Shown: positions 42,770-52,486, counted from the stretch's first letter. The stretch: DNA of 64,000 nt from Sediminitomix flava (GCF_003149185.1 NZ_QGDO01000004.1:417259-481258); one strand, 5' to 3'. Notes: generated by a model from the letters alone, not told the origin. Numbers and translations: made by a program.

Positions 42770-43126
42770 AGTGTTCCGACTATGTTCCGACATTTTACTT
42801 TTTTGCTATCAAATTCCTAGTCTGACAAGATTTAGCAAATCAGAAAACATAAGGGGAATAAACTGTAAGAAAGTAACTAAGACATTTCCTCCTAAGAATT
42901 AAGCCTACTAAAATTCAGATAACCCATACAGCTCAAAACTCCCCCTTTATATACTTATGATAGCTGATTCTTTATCTTAATTGAAAGATTCCTCCCCTCA
43001 AGTCGTATCACTTATTTTTCAGCTTTGTCCTATAAAAATTGCCTTATCCATTTCTGTAAGGCAGAAATTATAGAATATCTATTTTCTATCCGCTCTCCAA
43101 TTCTAATCATTCAAAACTTTAGCGCT
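42770..43126. other. Intergenic region upstream of the mannosidase gene
   Basis: About 360 bp of AT-rich sequence with no gene, exact -7 box or strong palindrome that I can see. Confidence 0.4.
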
Positions 43127-45712
43127 ATGAAATGGCATTTTTTTATTGTAGCAATCTTAACACTATCATTCACTTCATCAGTTATGGCACAGAAAGAATC
43201 AAGAAGTCTAGACGGTCAGTGGACTTTCAAGCAAGTCGGGCAACAAAACTGGATGAATGCCAAAGTTCCGGGGACTGTTCATACAGACTTAAAAAATCTA
43301 GGAAAAATTGAAGATCCATATTACAGACTAAACGAACACAACCAACAATGGGTAGATAAAGTAGATTGGGAGTATCAGAAAGAAATATTCCTGACTGAAG
43401 AGGAGCTTTCCAAAGATCATATCGAATTACTTTTTGAGGGTTTGGATACCTACGCCACGGTTTTCTGGAATGAAGAGGAAGTACTTTCTTCAGATAATAT
43501 GTTCAGAAGATACCATATAGATCTTTCACAAAAGGTTAAAAAGGAAAATATTCTTAGGGTTGTTTTTACATCTCCGATAAGAAAAGGACTTTCATTATTA
43601 GCTGATCATGGCTATCCATTACCAGCCATCAATGATCAATCTGAACTAGGTGGATTAGGAGAACATGCGGTGAGTATTTTTACTAGAAAAGCTGGTTATC
43701 ATTACGGTTGGGATTGGGGACCAAGATTTGTAACATCGGGTATTTGGCGAAGTGTAAATTTGATTTCTTGGAATAGTAATCAATTAAAAGAAGTCTTTAT
43801 AAAACAAGAAAAAATCACTTCTAAAAAAGCATTTCTTAAGGCAAAAATATCTGTAGAAAACAAGCAAAATTTAGAAGCAAAAGTATTTGTCAACAACCAT
43901 TTGGTAAGCTCCCAAAGTATTTCTTCCACTGAAAATGAAATCGACTTCGAAATTGAAAATCCTAACTTCTGGTATCCGAATGGAATGGGTGAAGCCTATT
44001 TATATAATGTTAGGGTTGAGATTTGGTCAGAGCTACTTTTAGATACTTGGCAAGAACAAATTGGTTTACGTGATATAGAATGGGTCTTGGAAAAGGATAA
44101 AAAGGGAGATGGCACAAGCTTCTACCTTAAAGTCAATGGACAAGCGGTATTTTCTAAAGGAGCGAATTACATTCCAAATGATCTTTTTTTACCTGAAGTA
44201 AGTGAAGAAAAATACGAACACATTGTACTTTCTGCTAAGAAAGCTAATATGAATATGCTTCGCGTATGGGGTGGTGGTATCTATGAAAACAAAACGTTCT
44301 ACGATCTCTGTGATAAGCATGGTATAATGGTTTGGCAAGATTTCATGTTTGCATGTAGTATGTATCCAGGTCATCATGCTTTCTTAGAGAATGTAAGACA
44401 GGAAGCTATTGACAATGTAAAACGTCTAAGAAACCATCCTTCTATTGTTCTTTGGTGCGGGAATAATGAAATAGAAGCGGCTTGGTCTGAATGGGATGAA
44501 AATTCGGGTTGGGGATGGAAACAGAAATACAATAGCCAACAGCGAAAAGAGATTTGGGCAGCTTATGATACCATTTTCCACCAAATACTCCCACAAGTTG
44601 TTGATCAACACACTGACAACACATTCTATTGGCATTCTTCTCCTTCGGCTGGCTTTGAAAAAATTTCAAATTATGAATCCAACTCTGGAGATATGCACTA
44701 TTGGGGTGTTTGGCACGGAGAGCATCCGTTTGAAGATTTCCGAAAATACATCCCTCGTTTTATGAGTGAATACGGATTTCAGTCTTTCCCATCTTTCAAT
44801 GCAGTCAAAAGATTTACGTTGCCAGAAGATTGGGATATCGAGAGCGAAGTGATGGCTTCACACCAAAGAAGTGGTATCGGAAACTTGCGTATTCGTAGCT
44901 ACATGGAGCAATATTATCAAGTACCAATAGATTTTGAGCAACTGCTTTATGTCGGGCAAGTACTTCAAGCCAAAGCCACAGAAATTGCCATTGAAGCACA
45001 CCGAAACGCAATGCCTTATTGCATGGGAACATTATATTGGCAAATCAATGATTGTTGGCCTGTAGCTTCTTGGTCTAGCATAGACAGTTATGGCAACTGG
45101 AAAGCTATGCACTACAAAGTAAAACAAATGTACGAACCTATACTTTGGACTAGCAGTCAAGAAGGTGATATACTCGAATTGGCCTTAGTTAATGATTTGC
45201 CTAATAAAGACAGGGGGCAATGGTATATAGAGTTAATGGACTTTGAAGGAAATTCACTTTGGAAGAAAAAAGGAAATAGTAGTATTGCTAGTATTTCAAA
45301 AGAAGTCATTATGAAAATCAGTCTATCTGAAATTAAAGAAGAAATACCGCTTGAAAAGGCTGTCTTAAAGCTTTCTTATGAGAATGAAATTCACAGAGCT
45401 GAAAGAACCTATTTCTTTGTCAATCCTAAAAACTTGATTCTTCCAAAACCGGATATTTCATTCGAAGTCTATCATCAGTCAGGTGACATATTTGTAGAAT
45501 TGAAAGCAGATGTTATAGCCAAGGATGTTTTCCTTTATTCAAATAGTACTGAAGATGCTCACTTCTCAGAGAATTATTTTGAGCTTCTACCTAACGAAAC
45601 TAAAACAGTAAAATATTTAGGAAATCAATCTTTAGAAGAATTAAAAAACAACTTAAAATTAATGCACTTACAGCAAACTATGAAGTCAGAAAATAATAGT
45701 AATAGCCTATAA
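43127..45712 (+). CDS. Beta-mannosidase, GH2 family, exported
   Basis: 861 aa from ATG 43127 (MKWHFFIVAILTLSFTSSVMAQ), which gives a clean Sec signal; an in-frame start 34 codons earlier does not. GH2 order is clear: jelly-roll domain (LDGQWTFKQVG...VPGTVHTDLKNLG), beta-sandwich, then a TIM barrel with acid/base Glu in LWCGNNEIEAAW and nucleophile Glu in FMSEYGFQSFPS. The motif HYGWDWGPRF is typical of mannosidases. It releases terminal beta-mannose from manno-oligosaccharides in the periplasm. It is the first chromosomal gene right of the element. Confidence 0.93.
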   Translation: MKWHFFIVAILTLSFTSSVMAQKESRSLDGQWTFKQVGQQNWMNAKVPGTVHTDLKNLGKIEDPYYRLNEHNQQWVDKVDWEYQKEIFLTEEELSKDHIELLFEGLDTYATVFWNEEEVLSSDNMFRRYHIDLSQKVKKENILRVVFTSPIRKGLSLLADHGYPLPAINDQSELGGLGEHAVSIFTRKAGYHYGWDWGPRFVTSGIWRSVNLISWNSNQLKEVFIKQEKITSKKAFLKAKISVENKQNLEAKVFVNNHLVSSQSISSTENEIDFEIENPNFWYPNGMGEAYLYNVRVEIWSELLLDTWQEQIGLRDIEWVLEKDKKGDGTSFYLKVNGQAVFSKGANYIPNDLFLPEVSEEKYEHIVLSAKKANMNMLRVWGGGIYENKTFYDLCDKHGIMVWQDFMFACSMYPGHHAFLENVRQEAIDNVKRLRNHPSIVLWCGNNEIEAAWSEWDENSGWGWKQKYNSQQRKEIWAAYDTIFHQILPQVVDQHTDNTFYWHSSPSAGFEKISNYESNSGDMHYWGVWHGEHPFEDFRKYIPRFMSEYGFQSFPSFNAVKRFTLPEDWDIESEVMASHQRSGIGNLRIRSYMEQYYQVPIDFEQLLYVGQVLQAKATEIAIEAHRNAMPYCMGTLYWQINDCWPVASWSSIDSYGNWKAMHYKVKQMYEPILWTSSQEGDILELALVNDLPNKDRGQWYIELMDFEGNSLWKKKGNSSIASISKEVIMKISLSEIKEEIPLEKAVLKLSYENEIHRAERTYFFVNPKNLILPKPDISFEVYHQSGDIFVELKADVIAKDVFLYSNSTEDAHFSENYFELLPNETKTVKYLGNQSLEELKNNLKLMHLQQTMKSENNSNSL

Positions 45713-46098
45713 ATGGTGATGGACATATAGTTTTCAGTGGTTAAATAGATACCTCCGGGTTCTCATATTTGATCTTCAAAACAAGCCCCAATCAAATTGT
45801 ATTTTGGTTGGGGTTTCTCTTTTACTTCTATCCTTTAAAGTTGATCGTTAATCCTTAGAATCCGAGCCAGCTTTATACGAAAAAAAATATATGACTCTTC
45901 CATAAATAGGTACCACTCACTAAAATCCAAGATGGTAAATAGCTGTACTTGTTTTAAATAAGAACTAAAAAAATACTTAAAACCAAAGTGGTTTACTTTA
46001 AACCATTTAACTAGCTTGCCAAACTCAAAACCAAATGTAATGAATCCCAGCTCTCAAAAGCTAGAGAGCATTATTCACTAAATAACTAAAATAGACAA
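45713..46098. other. Intergenic region after the mannosidase gene
   Basis: Holds the terminator at 45786-45825. The rest (45826-46098) is AT rich and carries a short direct repeat of the type AAACCA/AAACCAtTT; nothing else is recognised. Confidence 0.4.
45786..45825 (+). terminator. Terminator after the mannosidase gene
   Basis: CCCCAATCAAA / TTTTGGTTGGGG stem with a five-base loop, then TTTCTCTTTT. Confidence 0.85.
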
Positions 46099-47220
46099 AT
46101 GAAAAATTTAGCTTTAATCAGTTTTTTACTGCTAACTGCATTTTTTACAAGCTGTGACCTACTAGAGAGCAGCGAAGATGATGTTCAACTAGATTTAGAA
46201 TTTGACCTTTCAGGAGCTCAAGCAATTATGCTTCAAAACTCAAGCTCAAATGGAAGAGTTTCAGGTACTACAACAAATCTTTTTAAAGTAGATACTGAAG
46301 GAAATGTAAGCCCTGTAGTCGATGATGTAAGTGTATATCTTGTCAGAACTTTACCAAAAGGGTTATACATTGAAATATATGTAGGATCTAACAGAAAAAG
46401 ATTTTATGCCCTTTTTGACAATTCTTTTACTGAAATAAAAGAGAAAGTAGGAAACTACTTCCTTGGTGCCAATGAAAATGGTGACTTGGTCTTTTCAGAC
46501 TTTTCAATCTTCCGTTTTGACTCCAAGACGATTGAAAAACCACAAACTACATTGAGCGATCCGTCTGTTCAATCTCTTTCTCGTAACCTTGCAGTTATTA
46601 CTGATTATTCTATTTTCCAAGTTTTCAATACAGTCTCAAACGTCAGATATAATATTCAAGGTTGTAACGGTCCTCAAGTAGAGGCTTTCATGGGTAATGA
46701 AAAAGCCTTGGTAAATGATTGTACAAATGAGGCTATCATGGATATGACTGATGGCAGCAGAACAGGTATAGAAGAATTTTCTCAATGGAACCATGAAACA
46801 CTTCCGCTCGAAGAAGGTATTATTGTACTGACACAAGGTCGTGGTGGCTCTAACTTTTACGGTTTAAGCCTTGTTACAGCAGAAGGAAATAGAACCTTCC
46901 TTACCGATGACATTTTCCAACCAGGTTCTACTACCTGTTCAAACTGTGGAGACCCAAACACAGTACTTTATGGAGCAGAACAATTCTTAGTAATCAGAGA
47001 ATTAAATAAAGTTTCTGTAGTTGATCGTAACAATAACAATATAGTTACATCAATCCTTGACGGCCTGAACGTAACAAATATAAGCTTAGAAGGAACGCTT
47101 GTTTATTATTTGGCAGAAGATAATATGGGTACACCAATCACAGGTGTTTATGATTTATCAAACGGTGAAAATACGGTACTAGATAATCAGACACAATACG
47201 ACGACATCCAAACCTTCTAA
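46099..47220 (+). CDS. Putative lipoprotein, possibly beta-propeller
   Basis: 373 aa with lipobox FTSC (Cys19). The mature part is rich in repeated beta-like stretches (LVRTLPKGLYIEIYVG, RFYALFDNSFTEIKEKVGNYFLGANENGDLVFSD, LVYYLAEDNMGTPITGVYDLSNGENTVLD), suggesting a propeller or similar repeat fold, with a CSNCGDP cysteine pair near residue 295. No family is assigned. It is monocistronic, flanked by terminators. Confidence 0.6.
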   Translation: MKNLALISFLLLTAFFTSCDLLESSEDDVQLDLEFDLSGAQAIMLQNSSSNGRVSGTTTNLFKVDTEGNVSPVVDDVSVYLVRTLPKGLYIEIYVGSNRKRFYALFDNSFTEIKEKVGNYFLGANENGDLVFSDFSIFRFDSKTIEKPQTTLSDPSVQSLSRNLAVITDYSIFQVFNTVSNVRYNIQGCNGPQVEAFMGNEKALVNDCTNEAIMDMTDGSRTGIEEFSQWNHETLPLEEGIIVLTQGRGGSNFYGLSLVTAEGNRTFLTDDIFQPGSTTCSNCGDPNTVLYGAEQFLVIRELNKVSVVDRNNNNIVTSILDGLNVTNISLEGTLVYYLAEDNMGTPITGVYDLSNGENTVLDNQTQYDDIQTF

Positions 47221-47252
47221 TTCTAAATACTTTAGATAGACCTAAACTTTGA

Positions 47253-47315
47253 GTGTTTAATTTGAGAAAGAAGCTAATAAACAGTTACTGTCTTCTCAGA
47301 TTAAACACTTTTTAC
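47253..47315 (+). terminator. Long hairpin terminator
   Basis: GTGTTTAATTTGAGAA / TTCTCAGATTAAACAC, 15 of 16 matched, with a 24-nt loop and T5 tail. Confidence 0.85.
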
Positions 47316-47426
47316 TTTTCAACACAAACTGCTCAAAACTGTCATTGTAAGTCTATAAACAGATACGAAGGACATCTTTACTATACAGCTCCTAACTTTA
47401 GCCTTTAAAATACCCTATTACTTTTT

Positions 47427-49106
47427 ATGAACAACCTGTATAGTAATCCCAAAAGGAAATTAACAATCTCTTATGTTGTAGCATTGAGTTTGGTTGCGCT
47501 ACTCAGTATTGGCTCTCAGTACATCATACGAGATGTAATTGGGGATCATAAAGACGATGCAGGGATTATCAATCTTTCGGGTAGACAACGGATGTTGAGT
47601 CAGAAAATCAGTAAAATGGCACTCCAACTGACTTATTCTGAACATGAAAAGGAGTATCTAGACCTTCTACAACTTTTCCAAAAAACAACCGCTGAATGGA
47701 GAAAAGCACATATCAGTCTTTGCTATAGAGATGATGCCGCACATATGAATGGAGACAATAGTGCAAAAACTCAAAAGTACTTTTTAAGACTGCAGCCCCA
47801 TTTTTTGGAAATGGATAATGCAATACAAAACATCATTGAAAGTGCATTTAGCGATGATATTAAACTTCCACTTAATCAGATTTTAGCACATGAAAAAGAG
47901 TTTCTAGAGCTGATGAATACCATTACCTTTCAGTATGAAAAAGAAGCTGCTTTACGTTTGCACAGGGTAGAAACCCTAGAACGTGTACCCCTTTTTATCA
48001 CGATCATTTCTCTGATTTTAGAAGCTTTGATCATTTTCAGGCCTGCAGTAAATGCCATTTCTGTTTATATGAAAATGCTAAAGGAACAGAATCTCAAACT
48101 TGAAGATGCGCATAATGCCTTAAAAATAACACTTGATCAAAAACAAGAAACCCAAGATGATCTACTTCAGACTTTAAAAGAGAGTCATCAGATTCAGCTT
48201 CATGCCAATCAACGTTTAGAAGAAGAGGTAGAAAAACGAACACAACAAATCCGTGAACAACATCAAGAAATCTTATTAAAATCAGAAGAGCTAAGGGTTC
48301 AGAATGAAAAAATTTCTAGCCAAAACGAACAACTCGAAAAAATCTACCAAAAGATGACCAAGAGTATCAACTATGCAAGGGAAATTCAAAAAGCGATCCT
48401 TGTCTCTCCCGATACGCTTGTCAATGAATTTTCTGATGGCTTCATCATTAATATGCCCAAAGACATCATTTCTGGTGATTTCTATTGGTTTTATAAAACG
48501 GAACAATATAAATTTATTATCCTATCTGATTGCACTGGACACGGTGTTCCTGCTGCTTTTATGACTGTGATCGGAAATGCTATTTTACATGAAGTAATTA
48601 TCAATAATGGTGTGCACGAACCTGACCTCATTCTTAAATACCTAGACCAACGTCTTCATGATTTTCTGAACATCACCAAGTCTAAATCGATTCGCGACGG
48701 GATGGACATTGCAATCGTGAGAATTGATGAAGGTAGTCAAAAACTACGTTTCAGCGGAGCTAAACGTCCAATGCTCCTCAGAAATATAAATAACAAAATC
48801 CTTGAATTTAAAGGCTCATTGGTAACCATTGGTTATGCTCCTTGGGAAGCCAAAAAGGAGTTTGTACAAAAGTCTATTTCATATAAGAAAGGAGATCAAC
48901 TCTACCTTTTCAGTGATGGTTTTCAAGATCAATTTGGAGGAGTGCGTGATACCCGTTTCCAAAAAAGGCAATTGTACAAGCTACTTCACAATTCAAATAC
49001 TGAAAGCATGAAAGAAGAGGCTACTAAACTTAAAAAAGCCTTGACCGACTGGAAAGGCGGACGTGAACAAACCGATGATATTTTATTTGTTGGACTCAAG
49101 CTCTGA
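47427..49106 (+). CDS. Sensor protein phosphatase: PilJ-type domain plus SpoIIE/PP2C
   Basis: 559 aa. A first transmembrane helix (about 14-32) and a second (about 190-208) bracket a periplasmic four-helix sensor with the nitrate-sensor-like P-box INLSGRQRMLSQKISKMALQL. Then follow a long coiled coil (about 210-310) and a C-terminal SpoIIE-type serine phosphatase (DIISGDFYWFYKTEQYKFIILSDCTGHGVPAAFMT, DGMDIAIVRID, LYLFSDGFQDQFGG) with the metal-binding aspartates in place. It should sense a small ligand outside and dephosphorylate an anti-sigma antagonist or similar inside. No partner gene is adjacent. Confidence 0.9.
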   Translation: MNNLYSNPKRKLTISYVVALSLVALLSIGSQYIIRDVIGDHKDDAGIINLSGRQRMLSQKISKMALQLTYSEHEKEYLDLLQLFQKTTAEWRKAHISLCYRDDAAHMNGDNSAKTQKYFLRLQPHFLEMDNAIQNIIESAFSDDIKLPLNQILAHEKEFLELMNTITFQYEKEAALRLHRVETLERVPLFITIISLILEALIIFRPAVNAISVYMKMLKEQNLKLEDAHNALKITLDQKQETQDDLLQTLKESHQIQLHANQRLEEEVEKRTQQIREQHQEILLKSEELRVQNEKISSQNEQLEKIYQKMTKSINYAREIQKAILVSPDTLVNEFSDGFIINMPKDIISGDFYWFYKTEQYKFIILSDCTGHGVPAAFMTVIGNAILHEVIINNGVHEPDLILKYLDQRLHDFLNITKSKSIRDGMDIAIVRIDEGSQKLRFSGAKRPMLLRNINNKILEFKGSLVTIGYAPWEAKKEFVQKSISYKKGDQLYLFSDGFQDQFGGVRDTRFQKRQLYKLLHNSNTESMKEEATKLKKALTDWKGGREQTDDILFVGLKL

Positions 49107-49130
49107 TTATTTACACAAACTCAAATAAAA

Positions 49131-49166
49131 AACCCACTCAAACAAAACGCATGAGTGGGTTTCTTC
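49131..49166. terminator. Terminator between convergent genes
   Basis: AACCCACTCA / TGAGTGGGTT stem, flanked by A-rich and T-rich tails, usable in both directions. Confidence 0.88.
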
Positions 49167-49215
49167 TATCATTAAAATGGTATAGAATACAAGGTGTACA
49201 ATTGATACGAAATAG

Positions 49216-50202
49216 CTAAAGACAAGCTTCCCTTAGTTTTTCCATTGTACTTTTTTCCTTCTCAGATAATTCCTTCAAAACTTCAGATGCTTGATTGACA
49301 TAAACTATATTTTCTGTTTCACCGATAGATTCAAACAGACCTGATAGTTGTTTCCACATCTTCGCAATTTCATTATAATCTTCACTAGCACTTTCTAATT
49401 CAGCAGATTCTAATATGATGGCACTTTCCTTTAGGAAATCACGATAAATATTTCGGAATAAAGCACCTCCTGTTCCGCCACGTTCCATGAGTGAAGCGGA
49501 GGTTTGAAAATCTTTGCTGATATTGGTACTTGTTTCAAACCATTTCTTAATTTCTGTACTTGTTTTTGAAATTCCTTTATACCCAATGTTTTTAATTGGA
49601 GGGTTCAAAAAGTCTGTTGCATTATTTAAGACTGCTTTCTTTATGATATCTTTTAAGTTAGGCATTTCCCCGCTCCTACTAATCGTATAAGAACGGTTTC
49701 GAGACGACATAGGACCTCTTTCATTTCTGGCTAACGCTAAACTTCTTAGGCTTGTTCGGGCATCTCGACCTTGCTGATTGGTATCATTGAGATAAGCTAC
49801 TTCATCATCGTAGCCATATATAGAAACATAATGACCTGCGAAGTGAATTTTGTTGGTAAAATAGTCAAGATGATAGCAATCCAATTTGAGTCCAACTGCT
49901 TTTCCGTGATCAATATGATATTTTACATTTTCCCATGCTCTTTTAACGGAAGAAGTTTCTTTGACTTCAAGCTCTAAGTTCAAGTTTTTGCAAATATTTT
50001 CTGTCAAAATATCTGGTTTCACTCGACCTCCGATGAACGGAAAATCCATGATTTTCATATTCCAAAATATATACCCCAGACCTTCCCCAATTCCAAAGAG
50101 CATGGGTTCAGAGAATTCGATACCAAGTTGATTAAGTAAACTTCCTGTAGCGGTAGTTTCACAATGTTGTCCGTTAAATGGCTTAAAATCTTTTATAATC
50201 AT
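49216..50202 (-). CDS. BtrH_N / DUF4872 domain protein
   Basis: 328 aa. The N-terminal half matches the BtrH-type papain-like fold: GQHCETTATGSLLNQLG with Cys14 as candidate nucleophile, FGIGEGLGYIFW, and the HFAGHYVSIYGYDDEVAYLNDT segment with the His and Asp. The C-terminal half (about 170-328) is helical, as in DUF4872. BtrH transfers an acyl group from a carrier protein in butirosin synthesis, but no biosynthetic genes surround this copy, so its acyl donor and acceptor are unknown. It lies downstream of the AraC-MerR genes with a 48-bp gap and may be co-transcribed. Confidence 0.82.
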   Translation of the reverse strand: MIIKDFKPFNGQHCETTATGSLLNQLGIEFSEPMLFGIGEGLGYIFWNMKIMDFPFIGGRVKPDILTENICKNLNLELEVKETSSVKRAWENVKYHIDHGKAVGLKLDCYHLDYFTNKIHFAGHYVSIYGYDDEVAYLNDTNQQGRDARTSLRSLALARNERGPMSSRNRSYTISRSGEMPNLKDIIKKAVLNNATDFLNPPIKNIGYKGISKTSTEIKKWFETSTNISKDFQTSASLMERGGTGGALFRNIYRDFLKESAIILESAELESASEDYNEIAKMWKQLSGLFESIGETENIVYVNQASEVLKELSEKEKSTMEKLREACL

Positions 50203-50250
50203 CTGAAATTATACATTTGTTGTCCTTTCTATGCCTAACTTATCACGAAA

Positions 50251-51159
50251 CTACTCCACAGGCACACAAATCTCTACAATACACTTTTTCTCAGGATGCG
50301 TATTGAAATCGTTATGGTAGATTTCGAAAGGAGCTTTATCATTTTCATCAAAACCATTTTCGTGCATCCAAACAAATACACTCTTCCATGCATCTTCAAA
50401 TTCGCTGAAATTGATCTCAAACATGCCACAAACACACTTTTTAGGGTCTAGTGTCATGAAATTGATTGTCCCTTGGGTGTCTACTTCATTTTCCAAAAGT
50501 AGAGACGCACTTTGCCTCACTTTTGAAAGCGCAGTTACATTTGGGTCATCGTGATAGACTGTTAGCATTTTTGAATTCTCATTCAACAAGCCTTTTGGTC
50601 CTGCCCAAGCCATGAGTTGGCCGTAAGCACCTTCAATTTCTTCATAGTTTCCAACATGAGAAACATAGGCTAGTGGCATTTGGGGGATTTCTTTTACTTC
50701 AAATTTAGCATTCATAATCATCCATTTTTTGAGTTGATTGATGTTACAAATGTAGTTATCGATCTCCAGTGACTTTTGTCCGATCTTGCGCTCCGTTTTT
50801 CCAATCTTGCTAAAAGGATCTGTCATCTTTCGAAATGCGGTAGGACTCATTCCATAAAACTTCTTGAATGACTTCGTAAATGCAGAATTGCTACTAAAGC
50901 CCAAATCAAATACAATATCTGCGATCGGGGACTCTTTATCTTTTAGAAAAATAGAGGCCGATTTCTCAATTCTTTTCCGAATGATATACTCATTTGGTGT
51001 TTCTCCAACGATGGCAGAAAAAATTCGATGAAAATGAAACGGAGAATAATGAGCCTGTTCGGCAAGAATATTTAGCGAAAGATCGGCTTCCAAATGCTCT
51101 TCTATGTACTGAACAACTTCAGTGATTCTTAAAATATATTCTTTTTGGGTGATACTCAT
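50251..51159 (-). CDS. AraC-type regulator with GyrI-like effector domain
   Basis: 302 aa. The N-terminal double HTH (VQYIEEHLEADLSLNILAEQAHYSPFHFHRIFSAIVGETPNEYIIRKRIEKSASIFL...SSNSAFTKSFKKFYGMSPTAFRK, residues about 12-110) is of the AraC/XylS class. The C-terminal 150 residues form a GyrI-like ligand domain (FEVKEIPQMPLAYVSHVGNYEEIEGAYGQLMAW, CVVEICVPVE-like end) that binds hydrophobic cations or drugs in related proteins. It starts within the stop of the MerR gene (TAATG). Confidence 0.92.
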   Translation of the reverse strand: MSITQKEYILRITEVVQYIEEHLEADLSLNILAEQAHYSPFHFHRIFSAIVGETPNEYIIRKRIEKSASIFLKDKESPIADIVFDLGFSSNSAFTKSFKKFYGMSPTAFRKMTDPFSKIGKTERKIGQKSLEIDNYICNINQLKKWMIMNAKFEVKEIPQMPLAYVSHVGNYEEIEGAYGQLMAWAGPKGLLNENSKMLTVYHDDPNVTALSKVRQSASLLLENEVDTQGTINFMTLDPKKCVCGMFEINFSEFEDAWKSVFVWMHENGFDENDKAPFEIYHNDFNTHPEKKCIVEICVPVE

Positions 51160-51548
51160 TATTCAGCTTGCTTTTTCAATTGCTTCAAAATTTCGGCTTC
51201 CTTACAAACTTTACCAACAAATTGTGATAAGGTGTCTTTTAAAAAATTCAATTCTGCAATTTTCTCATCTATTTCCTTGAGCTTTTCACTCAGAAACTGC
51301 TCTTGAAAGGCCTCATCGTAAGTCCCAGACTCCAAGCTTTGAATCACACTTTTGCATTCTTTTAGCTTCAAACCCAAATTTTTCAAGCGAATAATCAGAT
51401 GGATACGATCTAGGTTTTCCGTAGGGTAATCTTTATAATTATTGTATGCATTGGGGCGCGTAACACCAACGAGCATTCCCATATTTTCATAGAGTCTGAT
51501 CGTATCTCTTGTTAGCCCTGTCACTTTTGCCAATTCACCAATCTTCAT
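51159..51548 (-). CDS. MerR family regulator
   Basis: 129 aa from ATG 51548 (MKIGELAKVTGLTRDTIRLYENMGMLVG); an in-frame start at 51599 would run into the operator and is rejected. The N-terminal winged helix is typical MerR, followed by a coiled-coil dimer helix with KLKEIDEKIAELNFLKDTL and a Cys at VCKEAEIL. It is translated together with the AraC gene and is divergent from the short-chain dehydrogenase gene, its likely target. Confidence 0.9.
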   Translation of the reverse strand: MKIGELAKVTGLTRDTIRLYENMGMLVGVTRPNAYNNYKDYPTENLDRIHLIIRLKNLGLKLKECKSVIQSLESGTYDEAFQEQFLSEKLKEIDEKIAELNFLKDTLSQFVGKVCKEAEILKQLKKQAE

Positions 51549-51576
51549 ACTTGTTTGTAAAAAAGCTGTCTTTTCA

Positions 51577-51611
51577 TTTGACCGTTGACCTAAGACCACG
51601 GTTTACTTTTG
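51577..51611 (+). promoter_or_regulatory. MerR-type operator/promoter for the dehydrogenase gene
   Basis: TTTG (51577-51580) and an exact -7 box TACTTTTG (51604-51611) are 23 bp apart, longer than the usual 19-21, and enclose an inverted repeat ACCGT / ACGGT (51582-51602; arms TTGACCGT and ACGGTTTA match at 6 of 8). A stretched spacer with a dyad is the hallmark of MerR-activated promoters. Confidence 0.65.
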
Positions 51612-51640
51612 CAATCTAAATCATTTAAAAAGAAAACAGT

Positions 51641-52486
51641 ATGGAAAAAAGTAAAATTGCATTGGTCACAGGAGCCACAGACGGAATCGGGAAAGCTACC
51701 GCTATTGCATTGGCTCAAAAAGGATATGCTATTCATGTGATCGGAAGAAATAAAACAAAAGGGGCAGAAGTGATTTCAACATTGGAACAGGTAAACTCAG
51801 AAGGAAAACACCTTTTCTTTTCTCTTGATCTGTCAAACATGAATGAAGTTCAACATTTTCTGAAAGCCTATACCAACAGTCATAACACTTTAGATATTTT
51901 GGTATTAAATGCAGGAATTTTCCCTAAAGAAATGATGGTTTCAGCAGATGGAATAGATGTGATTTTTGCACTAGGTTATATGTCAAGATACCTTTTTTCG
52001 GAAGCCTTACACCCCTTACTTATTGCTTCTGGAGAAGGCAAAGTGGTTTATGTCGGGACTTCAGCCATTGTAAACATCAAATACGATCAGCTTACAGCCC
52101 CTAAATACAACAAGATGTTTGCAACTTGGCAACAGTCTACGGCCAATGCATATCTTGTTCAGTTTGGAGATCAGCTTTTTGGAGAAGGAGTTGCCCGTTT
52201 GCATTGGCTTCCTGGTATTGTAAATACAGGTTTGGTCAAATCTCAATCCCGATTCGTACAATTTTTATCTAGCATGTTTGGAATGATTGAGGCTGAAGAA
52301 GCTGGAGAAACACTCGCGTCTATTTTAGTTAATCATAATGTAGAAGAACTCAAGCAAAAATTCTTTAAAAAAGGAAAGCAGATCAAAACCTCAAAAAAAG
52401 TCATCAATGGAATTGCAAAATTTGAGGAATTGATAGAATACACTAAGCAGTTCTTAGCAAATACTTTAGAGGAAAAAGTGTTATAA
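51641..52486 (+). CDS. Short-chain dehydrogenase/reductase
   Basis: 281 aa. The Rossmann start TGATDGIGKATA (TGxxxGIG) and LDILVLNAGIF (NNAG motif as LNAG) are clear, but the YxxxK catalytic pair is not canonical: the segment where it is expected reads LTAPKYNKMFATWQQSTANAYLVQFG. This points to the WWOX/RDH-like or atypical SDR group. NAD(P) is the expected cofactor; the substrate is unknown. It is divergent from the MerR-AraC operon and is the likely regulated gene. Confidence 0.87.
   Translation: MEKSKIALVTGATDGIGKATAIALAQKGYAIHVIGRNKTKGAEVISTLEQVNSEGKHLFFSLDLSNMNEVQHFLKAYTNSHNTLDILVLNAGIFPKEMMVSADGIDVIFALGYMSRYLFSEALHPLLIASGEGKVVYVGTSAIVNIKYDQLTAPKYNKMFATWQQSTANAYLVQFGDQLFGEGVARLHWLPGIVNTGLVKSQSRFVQFLSSMFGMIEAEEAGETLASILVNHNVEELKQKFFKKGKQIKTSKKVINGIAKFEELIEYTKQFLANTLEEKVL

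Noticed and set aside
44426..44765. Several overlapping frames inside the mannosidase gene
   Set aside because: They are antisense or shifted readings of the conserved GH2 catalytic region and have no independent start signals.
51549..51599. Longer start for the MerR gene
   Set aside because: The added residues cover the divergent promoter/operator and are not part of the conserved MerR N-terminus.
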